A DNA stretch of 64,000 nt from assembly GCA_963556495.2 (NCBI GenBank), contig OY747702.1:17270403-17334402 (forward strand), in the 5' to 3' direction. A model generated the notes under the pieces. It was given only the letters and a program-made list of their open reading frames with translations, was not told the DNA's origin and did no database searches. Shown here piece after piece: positions 35,926-48,807 of this stretch. The stretch's first letter is position 1, and every line of letters begins with the position of its first letter. The DNA is from Valencia hispanica. Lineage: Eukaryota; Chordata; Actinopteri; Cyprinodontiformes; Valenciidae. The position numbers were made by a program, and so were the translations under genes.

Positions 35926-36850
35926 TGTCTTGCCTCCAGTAGAGAACTGTCTTGGTGTCTGTAGTTAGCGGATCCTGGAGTAAGTAAGCTGGTCTTCCAG
36001 GGTTACCAAGACCAAAGCTTGGCGTGAAGTTGGAAACTGCTTATGTGATCAGTTTTACCATATATCAATATGACCTAGGAAAAAAAAAATATCCATCTTG
36101 TTTTTTTTGCAAAGAATTTGTGCTTTTTCTTTGATCTACCATCTAAATATCGAAACGAAATGTTTTTTTTGTTGTTTTTTTTGTTTTTTTTATGACAACA
36201 CATTTGTTGTAGTGGATATTTATGAACAATTAAACAATTGCCTTCTTTAAAAAAGGTCATGTAACATTTGTGGCTCTAAGCATGTTTTATAAAAGGCTTG
36301 TAAAGCCTGCAGACCTGACCTAGCTAAAGATAAAAGCTGTTTATGGCAACAAATACAAGGACTTATAGTTACTGTTAGTGTCATCATAAAACATTTACAG
36401 CTGCTCGATTGATCGATGAGGTGATCACATTTTTTATATCCCATTTTACTGATTAACACACTTTCCGTTGCAACCAGCTGTCCACACTGATCAGGAGGCT
36501 GCTTTGTTGTGCAGCTGAGGTAGGTGGCCAGGGAACGGCTACAAGCTGCAGTTCACAACTTCTGGATGTTAGATAACCAGGACTGCCTAGCTCTATAGTG
36601 TAGGGCTTACTTATAATTAAACAATATTAAAGTGAAATGAAAATATATAAGTTGTAAATAGTAGAGAGGAACGTGACCTGAAAGCTACATGATGTCTCTG
36701 CACTGAAAACCTTTCTAAAAAAAAATCAAGCTTTTAATTCTTTATCTTGATAAGAATTTTCTCATTAAACCTTTGTTCAAATTTTTGGGCATTTTGACTT
36801 TTTTCATAAATCACATGTTTTATTTGAGTTTCTTCTCAACTTTTTATTTA
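35926..36850. other. Intergenic, no gene seen
   Basis: AT-rich with T/A runs (36078-36195). The short ORFs look spurious. Confidence 0.5.
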
Positions 36851-37039
36851 CAGTAAGTAAAATCAGCGATATACAAGGGATATAGGTTCATACAGACCTC
36901 ACCCCCCACCTCATTCCTTCATCCCGTCCATACCCAAGAAAAGTGAAAAAATAATGACAACAAAAATAAGAGTTAATATTAATACATGAGCAGGGACAGA
37001 TAAGAGTTCATGAGTCAGATTTTTCCAGTTGAGCATATA

Positions 37040-37690
37040 ATGGTTGTCAAAGGTCATGGAATAGAAAAAATAACACTGGTAAGACATAACCTAAGGGAAG
37101 GAGTTGAGAGAGTGAATTCAGAAACATGTTGAAGGTTGGCGAAGATTCCCTTTTCCATATTAGAAGTATACTTTTTTTTTTTTGCAATGTATGTTATAAA
37201 AATCAACAATCTGATTTTCTTCCGGTCGTAAATGAATGAATCATATTCCAGAAGCCATTTAATTTGTTGCATTGCCAAAACATGTAGAAATGTCCCCTCT
37301 CTTATTTTGCATCTTGGGCGATTTGGAGTTGTTTATGGAAATGTTATGCATTTTTATAAGAGTCTGATAAAATTTGTGTATAAATGTATAATTAGTTTCT
37401 TTAATTGTATTGCTTCTAAATGGAAATTGTGTTCTGTCACAAATGTTTTGCCAAGTATTCTCATCTATTTTAATTCCTAGATCTGTTTGCCAGCTCTTTG
37501 AGTTGTAAAAACTGTTTGGCATTCCTTATTTAAAATATAATAGGTTTTGCTAACTATACCTTTGATTAAGGGTGAAGTTTTAATAATTCTTCCAGTTCGG
37601 TCAATTGAAATTTGTATCTTATTTTCTTTGAGAAGTGAACGTATAATACTCTGAATTTGCATACATCTAAAGAAATCCGAACTGGGGATG
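37040..37690 (-). pseudogene. L1-type LINE ORF2 C-terminal relic
   Basis: The minus strand encodes WQTDLGIKIDENTWQNICDR, then KETNYTFIHKFYQTLIKMHN and KMQNKRGD, the cysteine-region C-terminus of fish L1 ORF2 proteins, followed after frame breaks by KKIRLLIFITYIAKKK. No RT core remains. Confidence 0.6.
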
Positions 37691-37699
37691 TTATTTGAG

Positions 37700-38050
37700 T
37701 TTCAATCTGTTTCCATAAAGCAGTGTTGCTCCTTTACCACCAGAGGGAGACTGAGCGGAGGAACTAGTGCTGCAATGGGTCTACTAAAGCAGCAAAAATA
37801 TTATGATTCTGGTTAATGATGTTTTATTGATTTCCATACTGTCATATTTATTCTACTGGGTAGTTACGCTCACACAGTCCAAACATGACAGTTCATAAAA
37901 TAGCGTTCACTCAAACTAATAAGAGGTCTCTGAGATATAATTTATTGTCCTACAGTGGGGAAATCCGGATGTACCAGCTGCAAGTTAAAGGTAAATGAAA
38001 GCATGCATATTCATGCTCAGGTGACATAATATATATATATTATAAACTGA

Positions 38051-38082
<32 letters not shown>

Positions 38083-40588
38083 TAACTGAAAAATAAGTGT
38101 AAGAGACCATACAGAAGGGGAAAATTCCCAAATAACATGAATGCAAGCACTTAATGAGTTTGGGTTTGTTGAGAGCAGTGATGAGTCTAACAGCTGCCGG
38201 GAGGAAGGATCTGCAATAACACGCCTGGCTTTATGTACCTACTTTGCAGCAATCTGTCACTAAAGGAGCTCTCCAGTTCAACAACAGCTTCATGCATGGG
38301 GTGGGAGACACAGTCCAACAGTGATGTTTACATTCGATTTGTTTTAACACATACCTGTTAGTTAAGAAAAGTCATAATTCATTAACTCTCAAGGCGCAGA
38401 CCCACACATGAACGTTTTGACACTGATATAAAAGAGTTGTGTGAATGTAGCTGAGGATATATGGTATTTTGTGTGTGTAAGGCTTTAATAATGCTACTCA
38501 AAATAAATAATCCACTTTACATGTTTTTGAAATATAGTCAAAATGTTCTGTTTTTCCTATTCAAAAACAATCGGTGGTTTAAAAAAAACCAACCTATAAA
38601 ATCTTAATATATCTATGTTAATAGTTATTAATATAGCTATGTCTAGGTCTGAAGTACCTGAAAAGATTGAATGTACTAAAAGTTTTGAGGTAGAAATCAA
38701 ACTAAATTTTAAAATATCCATCAAGGGTAAAACGTTAGCAAGATTTTCAATCTGCTTGATTTTTTTAAGAGTTGGTGAGCAGCAGTTTGTGCTGCTCTGT
38801 AGCTGTCGGTGTCCTCAGCGGGTCCCCTCAGAGGCTGAGGTTTCTCCAGGCTGATCATCAGTGTGGGATCTCGGCTCATTGGATCCAGGTGAAACAAAGT
38901 GTTTTAATGTGATTAAGTGAACAGAATGTTCAGAGGCTCGCGAGAATTCAAATACAGGCAAACTACTGAATGCGCAGTGATGAGGCCGCACAAACAAAGG
39001 AGACAGTCACAAGATGACCTGGCGGGGCGCCTTTGGAGCTGTCTCTCACATGCACGGATACAGACCGGAGCAGTGCAGCTGAAACTGCTCTGTCAGGTTG
39101 CATCAGACATCCTTACAGCCAGGGTGTCCTCTTATAACAGACAGGAGGTGACAAGAAGAACAGAGTGATCTGATCCATGATGTAATCTGTTCTACAACTT
39201 CTAGATACGGCACGTTCAGCCTCCTCCTTATGAGGCAGAGTGGAAATCTCCAACTGATTCTAAATTGCTGTCCTTGTATGTAGGCAATCTGAACTGAATC
39301 AGAAATGTAGTTTTGCTATGTAACATGTTTATCTCAACGGGTTTGACAGTGAAGAGCTACTTACTGCTTTTTTTGTTTTTTTTCTTCCATGGTAGGCAGG
39401 CCACGAGTGTCAGAGTTGGAGATAAGAGGAATTCAATAGCTACATTGTTCAATAAAATGACCGGTGCTACACTTCCTGGCATCTGTGCAGTCAACACTTT
39501 GACACGCCTCTTTTTCTAGTTAGACAGCATTTTCTCTCTCATCATAAAAGTTCAGAACATATAGAGAGATGGATATTTGACCATTCCTCTTTGTGCATTC
39601 TATCTAGACTTCCTGGGTCGTCTCTTATGCGCTCTGTTCTCCAGCACAACAAGCAGGTTTTAGGTTTCAGAATGAATTGTGTCATGCAGTCTAATGAGGT
39701 TCCCAGGGCCATTCTAAGACAAACAGACCCACAGCACCCCAGGTCCAACACCGTACGCAGCAGTAGGCATGAGGTGCTTTCCCAATTATTCATCCCTTGT
39801 TTCACACCAAACCCAACTGTTTATTTTAGCGTCTCTGAACTGAAGCACACAGTTTCAGTTAAAGTCCAGGTATTTTTTTTTTTATATGTATAAACTGTAT
39901 ATTTATGGGAATGCACGTGATAGAATATCAGTCACTTGACCTGGTCATCACGCTGCTATGCTTTAAGCAGATAAGGATTTTAAAAACAGAAAAACAGCAA
40001 GCACTCGTGCCTGCAGGCATGTGAGCTTGAGAGGAGGCGAAACGAGTGGAAGACTACCGCAGACAGGGCAGACCTGTTCACAAGGAACATGAGCAGCTGA
40101 CACAACACTGCTGATGGATGGTCGCAATGATCGAGGTCAGTGGGCCAGTGTTTACACTCATCAGATTAATAACAAACACAGAGCTCAATCTACTGCCAGC
40201 AGTGAAACTCTAAATCTATAGAGATATGAATTTTTATCTGCCTAAATCCGTTATATATATATGTCATTATTTGCCTTCAGCTAATATTTTAGATAAGTGA
40301 GGAAAAAAGCAATGCAGTGACGTTTAAGGAACAACTGATAAATAAACAGGACGGTGTTGTGAGAAAAAAATGTGTTTATATGGGCAGAATCTGTGGAGAA
40401 AATGCCAAGTTCAGCCAAGAAGAAATCTTGAAATGTGTTCAACGGTGGAACTTCTGCTGTGGTAGGCACATTTTGATAGACTCCTCAGTCCAAACAATCA
40501 AACTTTATAGGAGATCCAGAAACCCAGCCACCATCTCCAGGGATGAGCGTCAGAAAAAGTCTGATTCAAATCATTTTTTTCAAGAGAC
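37700..40588. other. Intergenic, repeat relics only
   Basis: An (ATT)n run at 38053-38080. 39570-39830 resembles a decayed Tc1-like segment. 38811-38890 repeats part of the sting1 last exon region on the opposite strand (cctctgaggtttctccagg, tcagtgtgggatctcggctc), apparently a short inverted duplicate of 34360-34440. Confidence 0.5.
38806..38890 (-). pseudogene. Short antisense duplicate of sting1 exon 6
   Basis: On the minus strand this reads ggatccaatgagccgagatc, then ccacactgatgatcagcctg and gagaaacctcagcctctgag, matching sting1 34361-34421 (last exon, encoding [20 protein letters not shown]), followed by gggacccgctgaggacaccg. It is near-identical, so the copy is recent. It covers the pLxIS and PLR motifs only. 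Confidence 0.85.
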
Positions 40589-40591
40589 CTG

Positions 40592-42329
40592 GGGGGTATT
40601 CCATCAAGCAGGCTAAAGGCAAAGCCAAGCTTAAATGGCCAAGTCTGGCTAATATGAGTGAGAGTTCGGTTCCATCAAAGAGGCTGCGATTAGCCCCAAC
40701 TCAGTAACCATGGAAACCATGACTTGAGCTAAGCCTCAACCATGGCTAAGCCAGAACTGTGGCTCAGGTTTCCGTTCCATCAATATGAGCCTCAACCCTG
40801 TTCCACCAAGGTGGCTAATGTGAATGGCAGCCAAGTAACCATGGTAACTTATGCTGCCGGGTAAACCTGGTCTGTAGCAGGCTAAAAGTGAAGCTTAGCA
40901 CCATCTATGATCAAAGAATGTCCAATAGACAGAAACAGAGTCACACAACTGTCATGGAATGATAAAATAAGCTGTAAAACATAAAATATATAATATTGTT
41001 TTTATTATTCATACTAATAATTATATATTATCTATAAGTACATTAAAGAACATTATCACAAAAATAAAATATAATAAAAAAATAAGACAAAGAAATACAA
41101 AATTAAACTAATTAGCAAACAAAATATAATAAAAGGAAAATGAGGCATTGAAAATAAAAGATTGAATATGTACACCAAACCAATTAGATGTAAATGCCCT
41201 CCAATCTCCACCCCCACACACCCTTCTTGCCTCCTATTGGCTGGCAAAGCCACTATCCTGGGGGCATCTATTTTGACTGATACATTTCACATTACATTAT
41301 GGAACACTTACCATTGCTAAGAATGTTCTTATATTTGATTTTGACCTACTGAGATTGCTTCTGTTGAGACATGACCGTGAGGGACACACACCAGGTCTGC
41401 CCTATAGCACATTTCATACATAGAGGCAATTTAAGGAGATCGTCATCCTTTTGATGTAACAAGGGTTAGGGCCTCCGATTGATAGGAGATCGATGATTGA
41501 TTTGATGTCGCCTGCATTCACTTAGTTACTGTAACAGGGGTCCTCATCTCCATTGAATTGCTTGATTTGCTAAATGATTCTACATAAATAATAATGCAGG
41601 AAATAAATTACAGCTATCCCATCGATTTGCATAACAATCAGTTGATAAATGTGATGAATATCACTTTCTAACATTACTAATAGGGCTGCCAAATGATAAA
41701 ATATGGATAATTTCACATAAATTGTAGTGAAACAATATGTTTATATGAATGTTAGTTACTAGGGCTGTCTTTTTGTTCTTTCGAGATTTTCCTTTTAATG
41801 TTAGGGATTTGGTTGCGTTAATAGGTCCACGTAATTGATTAGTTTAAAACAAAAACCATCAAGAAATCAATTGCCCCTTCGATGAGGGATTTATATGACA
41901 TGATGATGGTGAAATACTTAATTTTCTTTATCACTAACGCATTCAGCCTGTCGGCAATATTGTGCCACGCCACATCCCTCGCTTTATTGATTGCGGCGGT
42001 ATTGCCCTTCTTTCGGATTATGTGGCTGTAATCCTCATATACCTCCATGAGGAGGGTTTGTTCTGCTGCGGAGAACATTTCTGCACGCTCTTTTCCCTTG
42101 CTTTTCGGCATTTTGGACAGTTTTCATTCTCGACTAGTATGGGCTTTTTATTTTCCCTGTGAGCGTGCACAAGTTGAGGCTTAACAGGTGAGGCTTGACT
42201 AAGTGTCAAGTGGAGCCAGCGGATTTCACTTGATGACGACTTGGAGCTTGATTGGGAAGTGGAGCTTAGTCAAGCTTCAAGCTTACACCAAAGTCTGGCA
42301 ATTCTTAGCTACGTTGATGGAATACCCCC
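40592..42329. mobile_element. Harbinger-like DNA transposon, 1,738 bp
   Basis: Perfect 16-bp inverted ends (gggggtattccatcaa at 40592; its complement to 42329) flanked by a 3-bp duplication CTG (40589-40591, 42330-42332). A 3-bp duplication plus a Myb/SANT ORF points to the PIF/Harbinger superfamily. Subterminal motifs ttccatcaa...ggct recur several times at the left (40592-40905). No transposase was found, so it is probably non-autonomous. Confidence 0.8.
41939..42111 (-). CDS. Myb/SANT-like DNA-binding protein exon of the Harbinger-like element
   Basis: ATG at 42111 on the minus strand opens PKSKGKERAEMFSAAEQTLL and continues EVYEDYSHIIRKKGNTAAIN and KARDVAWHNIADRLNA, a trihelix/Myb-SANT domain of the type that Harbinger elements encode as a second protein. 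A donor gttagt follows at 41938-41933; beyond it the frame loses similarity, so this is taken as exon 1. The next exon was not located. Confidence 0.6.
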
Positions 42330-42817
42330 CTGGTCATTAAAGGTTGTAAAAGCTAAAACACTACATTGAAAGAAACATGTATAAAATCCTTCCCAGCATG
42401 GCCTCAGCAGAATGCCTGCCAAATAACTTTTCCTTTTATACAGCTGTGTACAACCAGAACAGACATGCATGACATCTGTCTTTGAGGACTGATTTTTATC
42501 CTGTCTACTGTAAAAACAACAACAAAATAGTTTCTTTTGCTGTTGTTTCAGGAAAAAAAAAAAAAAATTGTATTCCTATTTTGTAGATTTTGGCTCTAAG
42601 AAAAACACCAATAACTTACAGCAAGCAAAAAACACAACTTGGATCCCCAATAACTGACTGACTGATTTATCTGTATCGTCTTATTATCAACATGATCATT
42701 TCTTTTTTTGTCTGTTTACCTTATTTCATCCTTTTAAATTGGGTTTCATATTTTCCCTTTCATTTCTGTTTAGCTGGTTGCTTTGTTCTACCTGAAAATT
42801 GTTTTTATTTTATTACC

Positions 42818-43162
42818 AGCCTGAGGGATGCTCCTGACCATGTCCAACCCTTACTACACTGCTCACATCTTCTGACGGCTACTTCCACCAGGACAATACA
42901 CCATGCCACAAAGCGCAAGTCATCTGAAACTGTTTTTGTTTTTTTTTGTACATGACAATGAGTTCACCGTCAATCCAATGGAGCGTTTATGGGATGTGGT
43001 GGAACAAAAGAATCACAGGCAGCAAATCTGCAGCAATCGTCTGATGCTTTCATCTAAGCCATGAAGCCATAAACAATTATAGCAAAGCTGAGAGCAAAAG
43101 GTGGAGGTGGTCCACACCTGCACTAGAAAGGTGTGTCTAATGAAGTGGCTGGTGACTGTATG
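42818..43162 (+). pseudogene. Tc1/mariner-like transposon relic
   Basis: ccaggacaatacaccatgcc and caatccaatggagcgtttat (encoding NPMERLWDVVEQ, compare PDLNPIEHLWDV) end in aatgaagtggctggtgactg, a fish mariner-type terminus. Confidence 0.5.
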
Positions 43163-43229
43163 GAAAATGCATCCCACTACTGCTGCATTATATTTAGCAA
43201 ATTAAAATGAATCACATATATAAACTCTA

Positions 43230-46200
43230 GAATTGCGCTGCTCTGTGTGGCTGCACGTTGGAGTGGCTCTGTTGGCTACATATTAAGTTTTGGTTTTTTT
43301 GTACATTGGTTCCTCTTTTTTCTTGAGGAAAATTGCATTTTTTTGACCTGTATACTTTCTAGTTTTTGTTGCTGTGAAGCTGGAAGGATTTTTGCTGTAA
43401 ATTTGTCACTTTTTGACAACTTGTTATGATGCGTGACCATGGCAACAATGTGGTTTACAGCACCTGATTAACATCGCAAAAGCTGAAATAATACCTCAAC
43501 TGAAGCCACAAATCCCTGATGAGTTGATAAGGAGGAGACGTGGATGCAGAGCAGGAGCGAAAAGGAGACAAAGAAAGAGGAAGTTCAAGCCATCTCTTCC
43601 ATCGATCATAATGGGCAACGTAAGATCATTAGCTAACAAGATGGATGAACTCCAAGCCCTTACAAGGACTCAGCCAGAGTACCGGGAATGCATTGTTATG
43701 TGTTTTACTGAGACGTGGCTGCTGGATCATATCCCTGACTCCAACGTCTCTCTGCCAGGCTTCCTGACTGTACGAGCAGAGAGAGATCTGAAGACGAGCA
43801 GAAAAAGGAAAGGAGTTGGAGTAGCAGTGCTTGTCAACAACAGATGGTGTCATCCAGGACATGTTACTGTGAAGTGTCGTCTCTGCAGCCCAGATGTCGA
43901 ACTCTTGGCAGTGAGTTTTCGTCCATATTATTTACCAAGAGAGTTCAGTGTAATTTTGGCAGTTGTTTACATTCCACCTTCAGCCGTTGCCGACAATGCA
44001 TGTGATGTCATCAGTTCAGTTGTTGCTAAGCTACAGACACAGCACCCCAATGCATTTGTGGGAATATCTGGTGATTTTAATCATGCCTTGCTCTCTACTA
44101 CACTTCCAACATCTCAACAGTTTGTCAGCTGCTCCACAAGAGAAAACAAGACCTTGGATTTGTTTTATGCAAATATAAAGGATTCATACACGTCCAAACC
44201 AAGACCTCCTCTGGGACAATCAGATCACAATCTTGTTTTTCTCTGTTCAGAATATAAACCACTTGTTCAGAGGCAACCTGTGACAAAACTAACTGTGAGA
44301 AAATGGTCACAGGAAGCTGAAGAAGCCCTGCAGGGTTGTTTTGCAACCACAGACTGGATGACTCTTAGCCAAGCACATGGAGAGGACATCAATGCCATGA
44401 CTCAGTGTGTGACTGACTATATAAACCTCTGTGTGGACAACATCATCCCCACCAGAACAGTGAGATACTTCGCTAATAACAAACCCTGGATCACCATTGA
44501 CCTGAAGGAACTGCTGAACAAAAAAAAAAGAGCCTTCAGGGAGGGAGACAGGGAATTATTGAGGAGTATACAGAAGCAACTTAAGGTCAAGATCAGAGAC
44601 AGCAAGGAGGCATACAGGAAGAAACTGGAGAACAAACTACAGAGGAACAATATCAGAGATGTCTGGTCAGGAATGAGAAAGATCACAGGCTTTAAGCAAA
44701 GGAATGATTGGATAGATGGAAGTCTGGACAGAGCCAATGAACTGAACATATTCTTCAACAGGTTCAGTTCAGGAACTAGCTCAGCATCCTCCTCTCCTGT
44801 TCTCAGCCAAACAGACATCCCACTCTCCTCTGATCAACAGCTTTCCTGTTACACCTCGGATGTTTTATCCTTCACCTCAGCCATGGACTGTTCTAACTGT
44901 ACAAGTTTGACTTCAACCAAGTCAGGAAATGCTGCTACCCCCTTTGCCTCCCCCTCCCACTTCTCCTTCTCCAAAAGTCAGGTGAAGAGGCAGGTGGAGA
45001 AACTGAACCGGAACAAGGCTGCAGGCCCAGATGGTGTCAGCCCCAGAGTCCTGAAGGCCTGTGCTGAGCAGTTCTGTGGGATTCTGCAGCACCTCTTCAA
45101 CCTTAGCCTAACTCAGGAGAAGGTTCCAGTGTTGTGGAAGACATCCTGCCTTGTTCCAGTACCAAAGAGAACTCACCCATCAGTCATCAATGATTATAGA
45201 CCTGTTGCCCTGACATCCTACATCATGAAGGTCCTGGAGAGACTCCTGTTGGCACCCCTGAGTGAGCAAACAAGAACGTATCAGGACCCACTGCAGTTTG
45301 CTTTTCGCTGTGGAGTTGGAGTTGAAGATGCCATCATACACCTACTTCAACCAACCCACTGTCATCTGGACAAAGCAGGCAGCACTGTGAGGATCATGTT
45401 CTTTGATTTCTCCAGTGCATTTAACACAATTCAGCCTAATTTGCTTTGTCAGAAACTCCTGAAGACACAGGTGGAGCCCTCAACAATCGCCTGGCTCAAT
45501 GACTACCTGACCAACAGACCACAATTTGTGAGACTAAAGAATTGTGTGTCAAACCAGGTGGTCAGCAGCACAGGAGCACCACAAGGGACCGTACTCTCAC
45601 CATTCCTTTTTACTCTGTACACCTCAGACTTCCAGTACGAATCAGAGACCTGTCATCTGCAGAAATACTCAGAGGACTCTGCAATTGTTGGGTTTATCAG
45701 AGATGGACAAGAAGCTGAATACAGAGAGCTGGTGGACCGCTTTGTGACATGGTGTGGAAACAATCGTCTCACCTTGAATGTGAACAAAACAAAGGAGATG
45801 ATTGTAGATTTCAGAAGAAACAGGGATAAGTCAAAAACTGTTTCCATCATGGGAGAAGAAGTGGAGGTGGTTGAGGAATATAAATAACTCGGAGTTCACC
45901 TTGACAACAGACTGGACTGGAGGCGCAACAGTGAAACCGTCTACAAGAAGGGACAGAGCAGACTGTACTTCTTGAGGAAGCTTAGGTCCTTCAAGGTTTG
46001 CAGCAAGATGCTGCAGATCTTCTACAAGTCTGTTGTGGAGAGTGTAATCTCTTCAGCTGTTATCTGTTGGGGTAGCAACATCAGAGCCAGGGACTCAAAT
46101 AGGCTAAACAACCTGATAAAGAAGGCTGATTTTGTTGTGGGGACGACTGTGGAACATCTGGAGATGATAATGCAAAGAAGGATTCTTCATAAAATCTAAA

Positions 46201-46430
46201 AAATATGGACAACCCTGAGCATCCTCTTCATGAGACAGTCATACAACAACAGAGCGTCTTCAGTCGGAGGCTTCTTCAGTTTCGCTGCAATACAGACCGC
46301 TACAGGAAATCCTTCCTGCCCACAGCCATCATCATCTACAACAACTCCTTAAAGAATTAATTATATGAGCTACAACCAACACTTAATTTCCCTCTGGGAT
46401 CAATAAAGTATTTTTGAATTTTGAATTTGA
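43230..46430 (+). mobile_element. Near full-length Rex1/Babar-type (CR1 group) LINE
   Basis: 5'UTR from about 43230, one long frame from 43524, and a 3' end ctctgggatcaataaagtat ending in gaattttgaatttga. The frame encodes an AP-like endonuclease (GNVRSLANKMDEL, FTETWLLD, ISGDFNHALL, PLGQSDHNLVF), an RT domain (NKAAGPDGVSPR, FFDFSSAFNTI, GAPQGTVLSPFLF, KYSEDSAIVGF) and a C-terminal region. One nonsense codon (TAA, 45885-45887) separates the last 104 codons. Superfamily confident; the Rex1 name comes from memory of fish LINEs. Confidence 0.85.
43524..46199 (+). pseudogene. LINE endonuclease-reverse transcriptase ORF with one premature stop
   Basis: 43524-45887 is open for 787 codons; the same frame continues 45888-46199 as LGVHLDNRLDWRRNS to MQRRILHKI. 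The stop replaces the expected Tyr in the EEYK(Y)LGVHLD motif (TAC or TAT to TAA). The catalytic box reads Y715-S-E717-D718, where the family normally has two adjacent Asp, so enzyme activity is doubtful even upstream of the stop. Confidence 0.85.
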
Positions 46431-46839
46431 ATATGCCATATCTATATGGTAAAGATCTGCATTATGCCAAGAACAGCATTATGTCTGGCAAAAAAAAAAG
46501 TTTTAGAACAATATTAAAATTATTCTGGTAAAAGAAACTACAACTAAGTTGTTTCATTGCTGAAACAGCAGATATATTTCATTACTCATAACAGATTACT
46601 CATTATCTGTCATCAATATTTGCAATGAACCCAAGGCAGCAGGACATTGACACCATTTAGTTAAGCATTTGTTTATGTCTCACAAGTCATCATGGTATTC
46701 ACCAGGATTATCGCATATCACATGTTTGCCCTAATATGCAGGCCTATGGCCCACTGAAAAGAAGGAGATAGTTTGTAGGTTAACGAAGTAGAAAAGGATG
46801 TCTTTTAAACCACAAAGTAATTAAGTAAGAAGTAATATT

Positions 46840-47070
46840 GAAATTTTGGATTGGTCCAGACCAGATCTGGACTTGAATCTGATAGAGAATCTGTGGAGGG
46901 TGATAAAAATTAGGGTGATGGCAAGGAGGTCTTCAAACCTCAAAGACTTGGAGCTCATCGCTAAGGAAAAATTAAAACACCAGTGGAAACATGCAAAGTC
47001 AGTAATTACTGTATGAGAATGGTTTGATTGCTGTATTGCCAATATTTCCCCCCACTGATTATTAAGAAGT
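46840..47070 (+). pseudogene. Tc1-like transposase C-terminal relic
   Basis: Encodes LDLNLIENLWRVIKIRVMAR-like sequence (ctggacttgaatctgataga) and SNLKDLELIAKEKLKHQWKH, matching the Tc1 PDLNPIENLW and C-terminal region. Confidence 0.65.
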
Positions 47071-47076
47071 GTACAA

Positions 47077-47150
47077 GTTATTACCTCCGCCAAGGAGGTT
47101 ATGTTTTTGCCAGGGTTTTGTTTGTTTGTCTATCTGTCTGTTTAAAAACG
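47077..47150 (+). repeat. 'ttacctccgccaaggagg' repeat, copy 1
   Basis: Shares ttattacctccgccaaggag (47078-47097) with 63105-63124; both continue into gtctgtctgt-type sequence. The start contains the palindrome cctccgccaaggagg. Confidence 0.6.
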
Positions 47151-47471
47151 ACTATTTCCTCTGTATTATTTTTACTTGAAGTATTAAAAACGAATCTTGG
47201 AAGGGTACTAGAACCATGAGATGGTCCATCTGGGTTGACTTTAGCCCTGGGTACAAACCGTTCAGCGCAATCTCTTCTCCCACTAAGATTAGTGAGGCCC
47301 TTGCTGATTCCACGTCCAGCTTGTAAAACAATACAATTGTGCAGTAAAGGAGTCCATGTGGTAAAATGACCTGTGCACAGACCACTAAAAACATCTGATC
47401 ATCATAATAAAGTAACATTTAAACAAAGGAAGCTCTGCTACTTGGCTCTGTTATGATTTATCTTGTTTCTT

Positions 47472-48800
47472 TCATTCAGAGCGGATAAAATTTAGGATTA
47501 TTTCAAAATTCAGGAAATACTGCTGAGTTTTGCTGAGTGTGTTGCATGTATTATGCTGAGCACTGGTGTCAGTCCTGTGGGGTGATTGCACTCTGTAGTT
47601 TCCCTGCACTTCCTCAGAAACACTTGGAGCCACGCCTCTCCCTGTACGACAGCAGCAGCGCCGAATGTGATTGGCCGCCTGCAGTGGTGACATTTCCCAG
47701 GAGGGTGACTCAGGTGAACGAGGATAACCTGAGAAAGAAGTCCACCCCTCATTCACTGTCTTTTTTTTCATGTCACGCCAGCACAGCAGATGTTGGGCCT
47801 TAAAGGAAGGACTCTGTTTCCTTCTGTTTGCTGCGTCTGAACCATGGCAAACTAATTTCACATATTTCTACTTCGTACAAGAGCAAACTTGCTCTCTGAT
47901 GCTCCAGATAGCCTGTAAGGACTGCTGTTTCACAGATGGCCATCAACATAAATAAAAAGTTTAAAAGGGGAATGGAAACAACACATTCAGAGTCGATTTA
48001 GATTCTGGAGTTCATCAAGCTCCCCAGAACCCACATCACAAGTATTCTAATATTTATCACAAAAATGTTCTCTGTTTAAAAACTGAATTAGGCTCTGTGG
48101 GTGACCTTTTACCCATTTGTTTATTTTACGTGACTCTGGTCATGAGTTTATGGATCCTGAGCAACGGATGATGGAAAAATGGTTAAATGTTTACACTCCC
48201 CAGCCTTCACCAGGTGTGTGAGTGACGGTCTGCGACATCATGTGTCAAGCCTGAGTCATTCACCTGGCTGTGAGTAAGAGCAGAGTTCACCCTGCCTAGT
48301 CTAGATACAAACACAAAGATACCGCTAAGAGCCTCAAAGCAATCACGTGGATTCACAAAAAGCAGCGGAGTTTACTCAGAAGAAACTTTTACACACCACT
48401 CAAGATTTCTGGAGATAAAAGATCACTGTTTAAAGGAACAATGTGTGATGTGCATTGTGTTCCAAGCATATTTATACTATTTATTTTACTCTACCTTTCA
48501 TCTCCTTTCAAGCTGAGATCAATGCTGTACTCTGATTCCCCTAAATAAAATTCCATTTAACCAACCACCTTCATAAGTCCCCAAATTTATAATGGGTGTT
48601 CACCTGTGTGTTTAATCCAAGGGGAAGCTGACAGTGTAACTCAATATTTACATTATGTTGAAAACATCACTATGGTGAAACATAATGGTGGCATCATCTT
48701 GCCATGGAGATGCTCCTCTTCAGCAAGGAAAGGGAAGCTGACTGGGGTTAACGGAAAATAGATGGAGGTAAAAACAATTTCAGCAATCGATGCGGGAGGT
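47472..48800. other. Intergenic, no gene seen
   Basis: A 129-codon minus-strand ORF (47861-47472) has no recognisable motif. 48640-48730 (gaaacataatggtggcatca) resembles a Tc1 relic. Confidence 0.4.
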
Positions 48801-48807
48801 AACAAGA

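Noticed and set aside
38041..38080. AT and ATT microsatellite as a structured element
   Set aside because: Simple repeat with no further organisation.
47472..47861. 129-codon minus-strand ORF between sting1 and ddit4l
   Set aside because: No recognisable domain, no splice or promoter context; length possible by chance.
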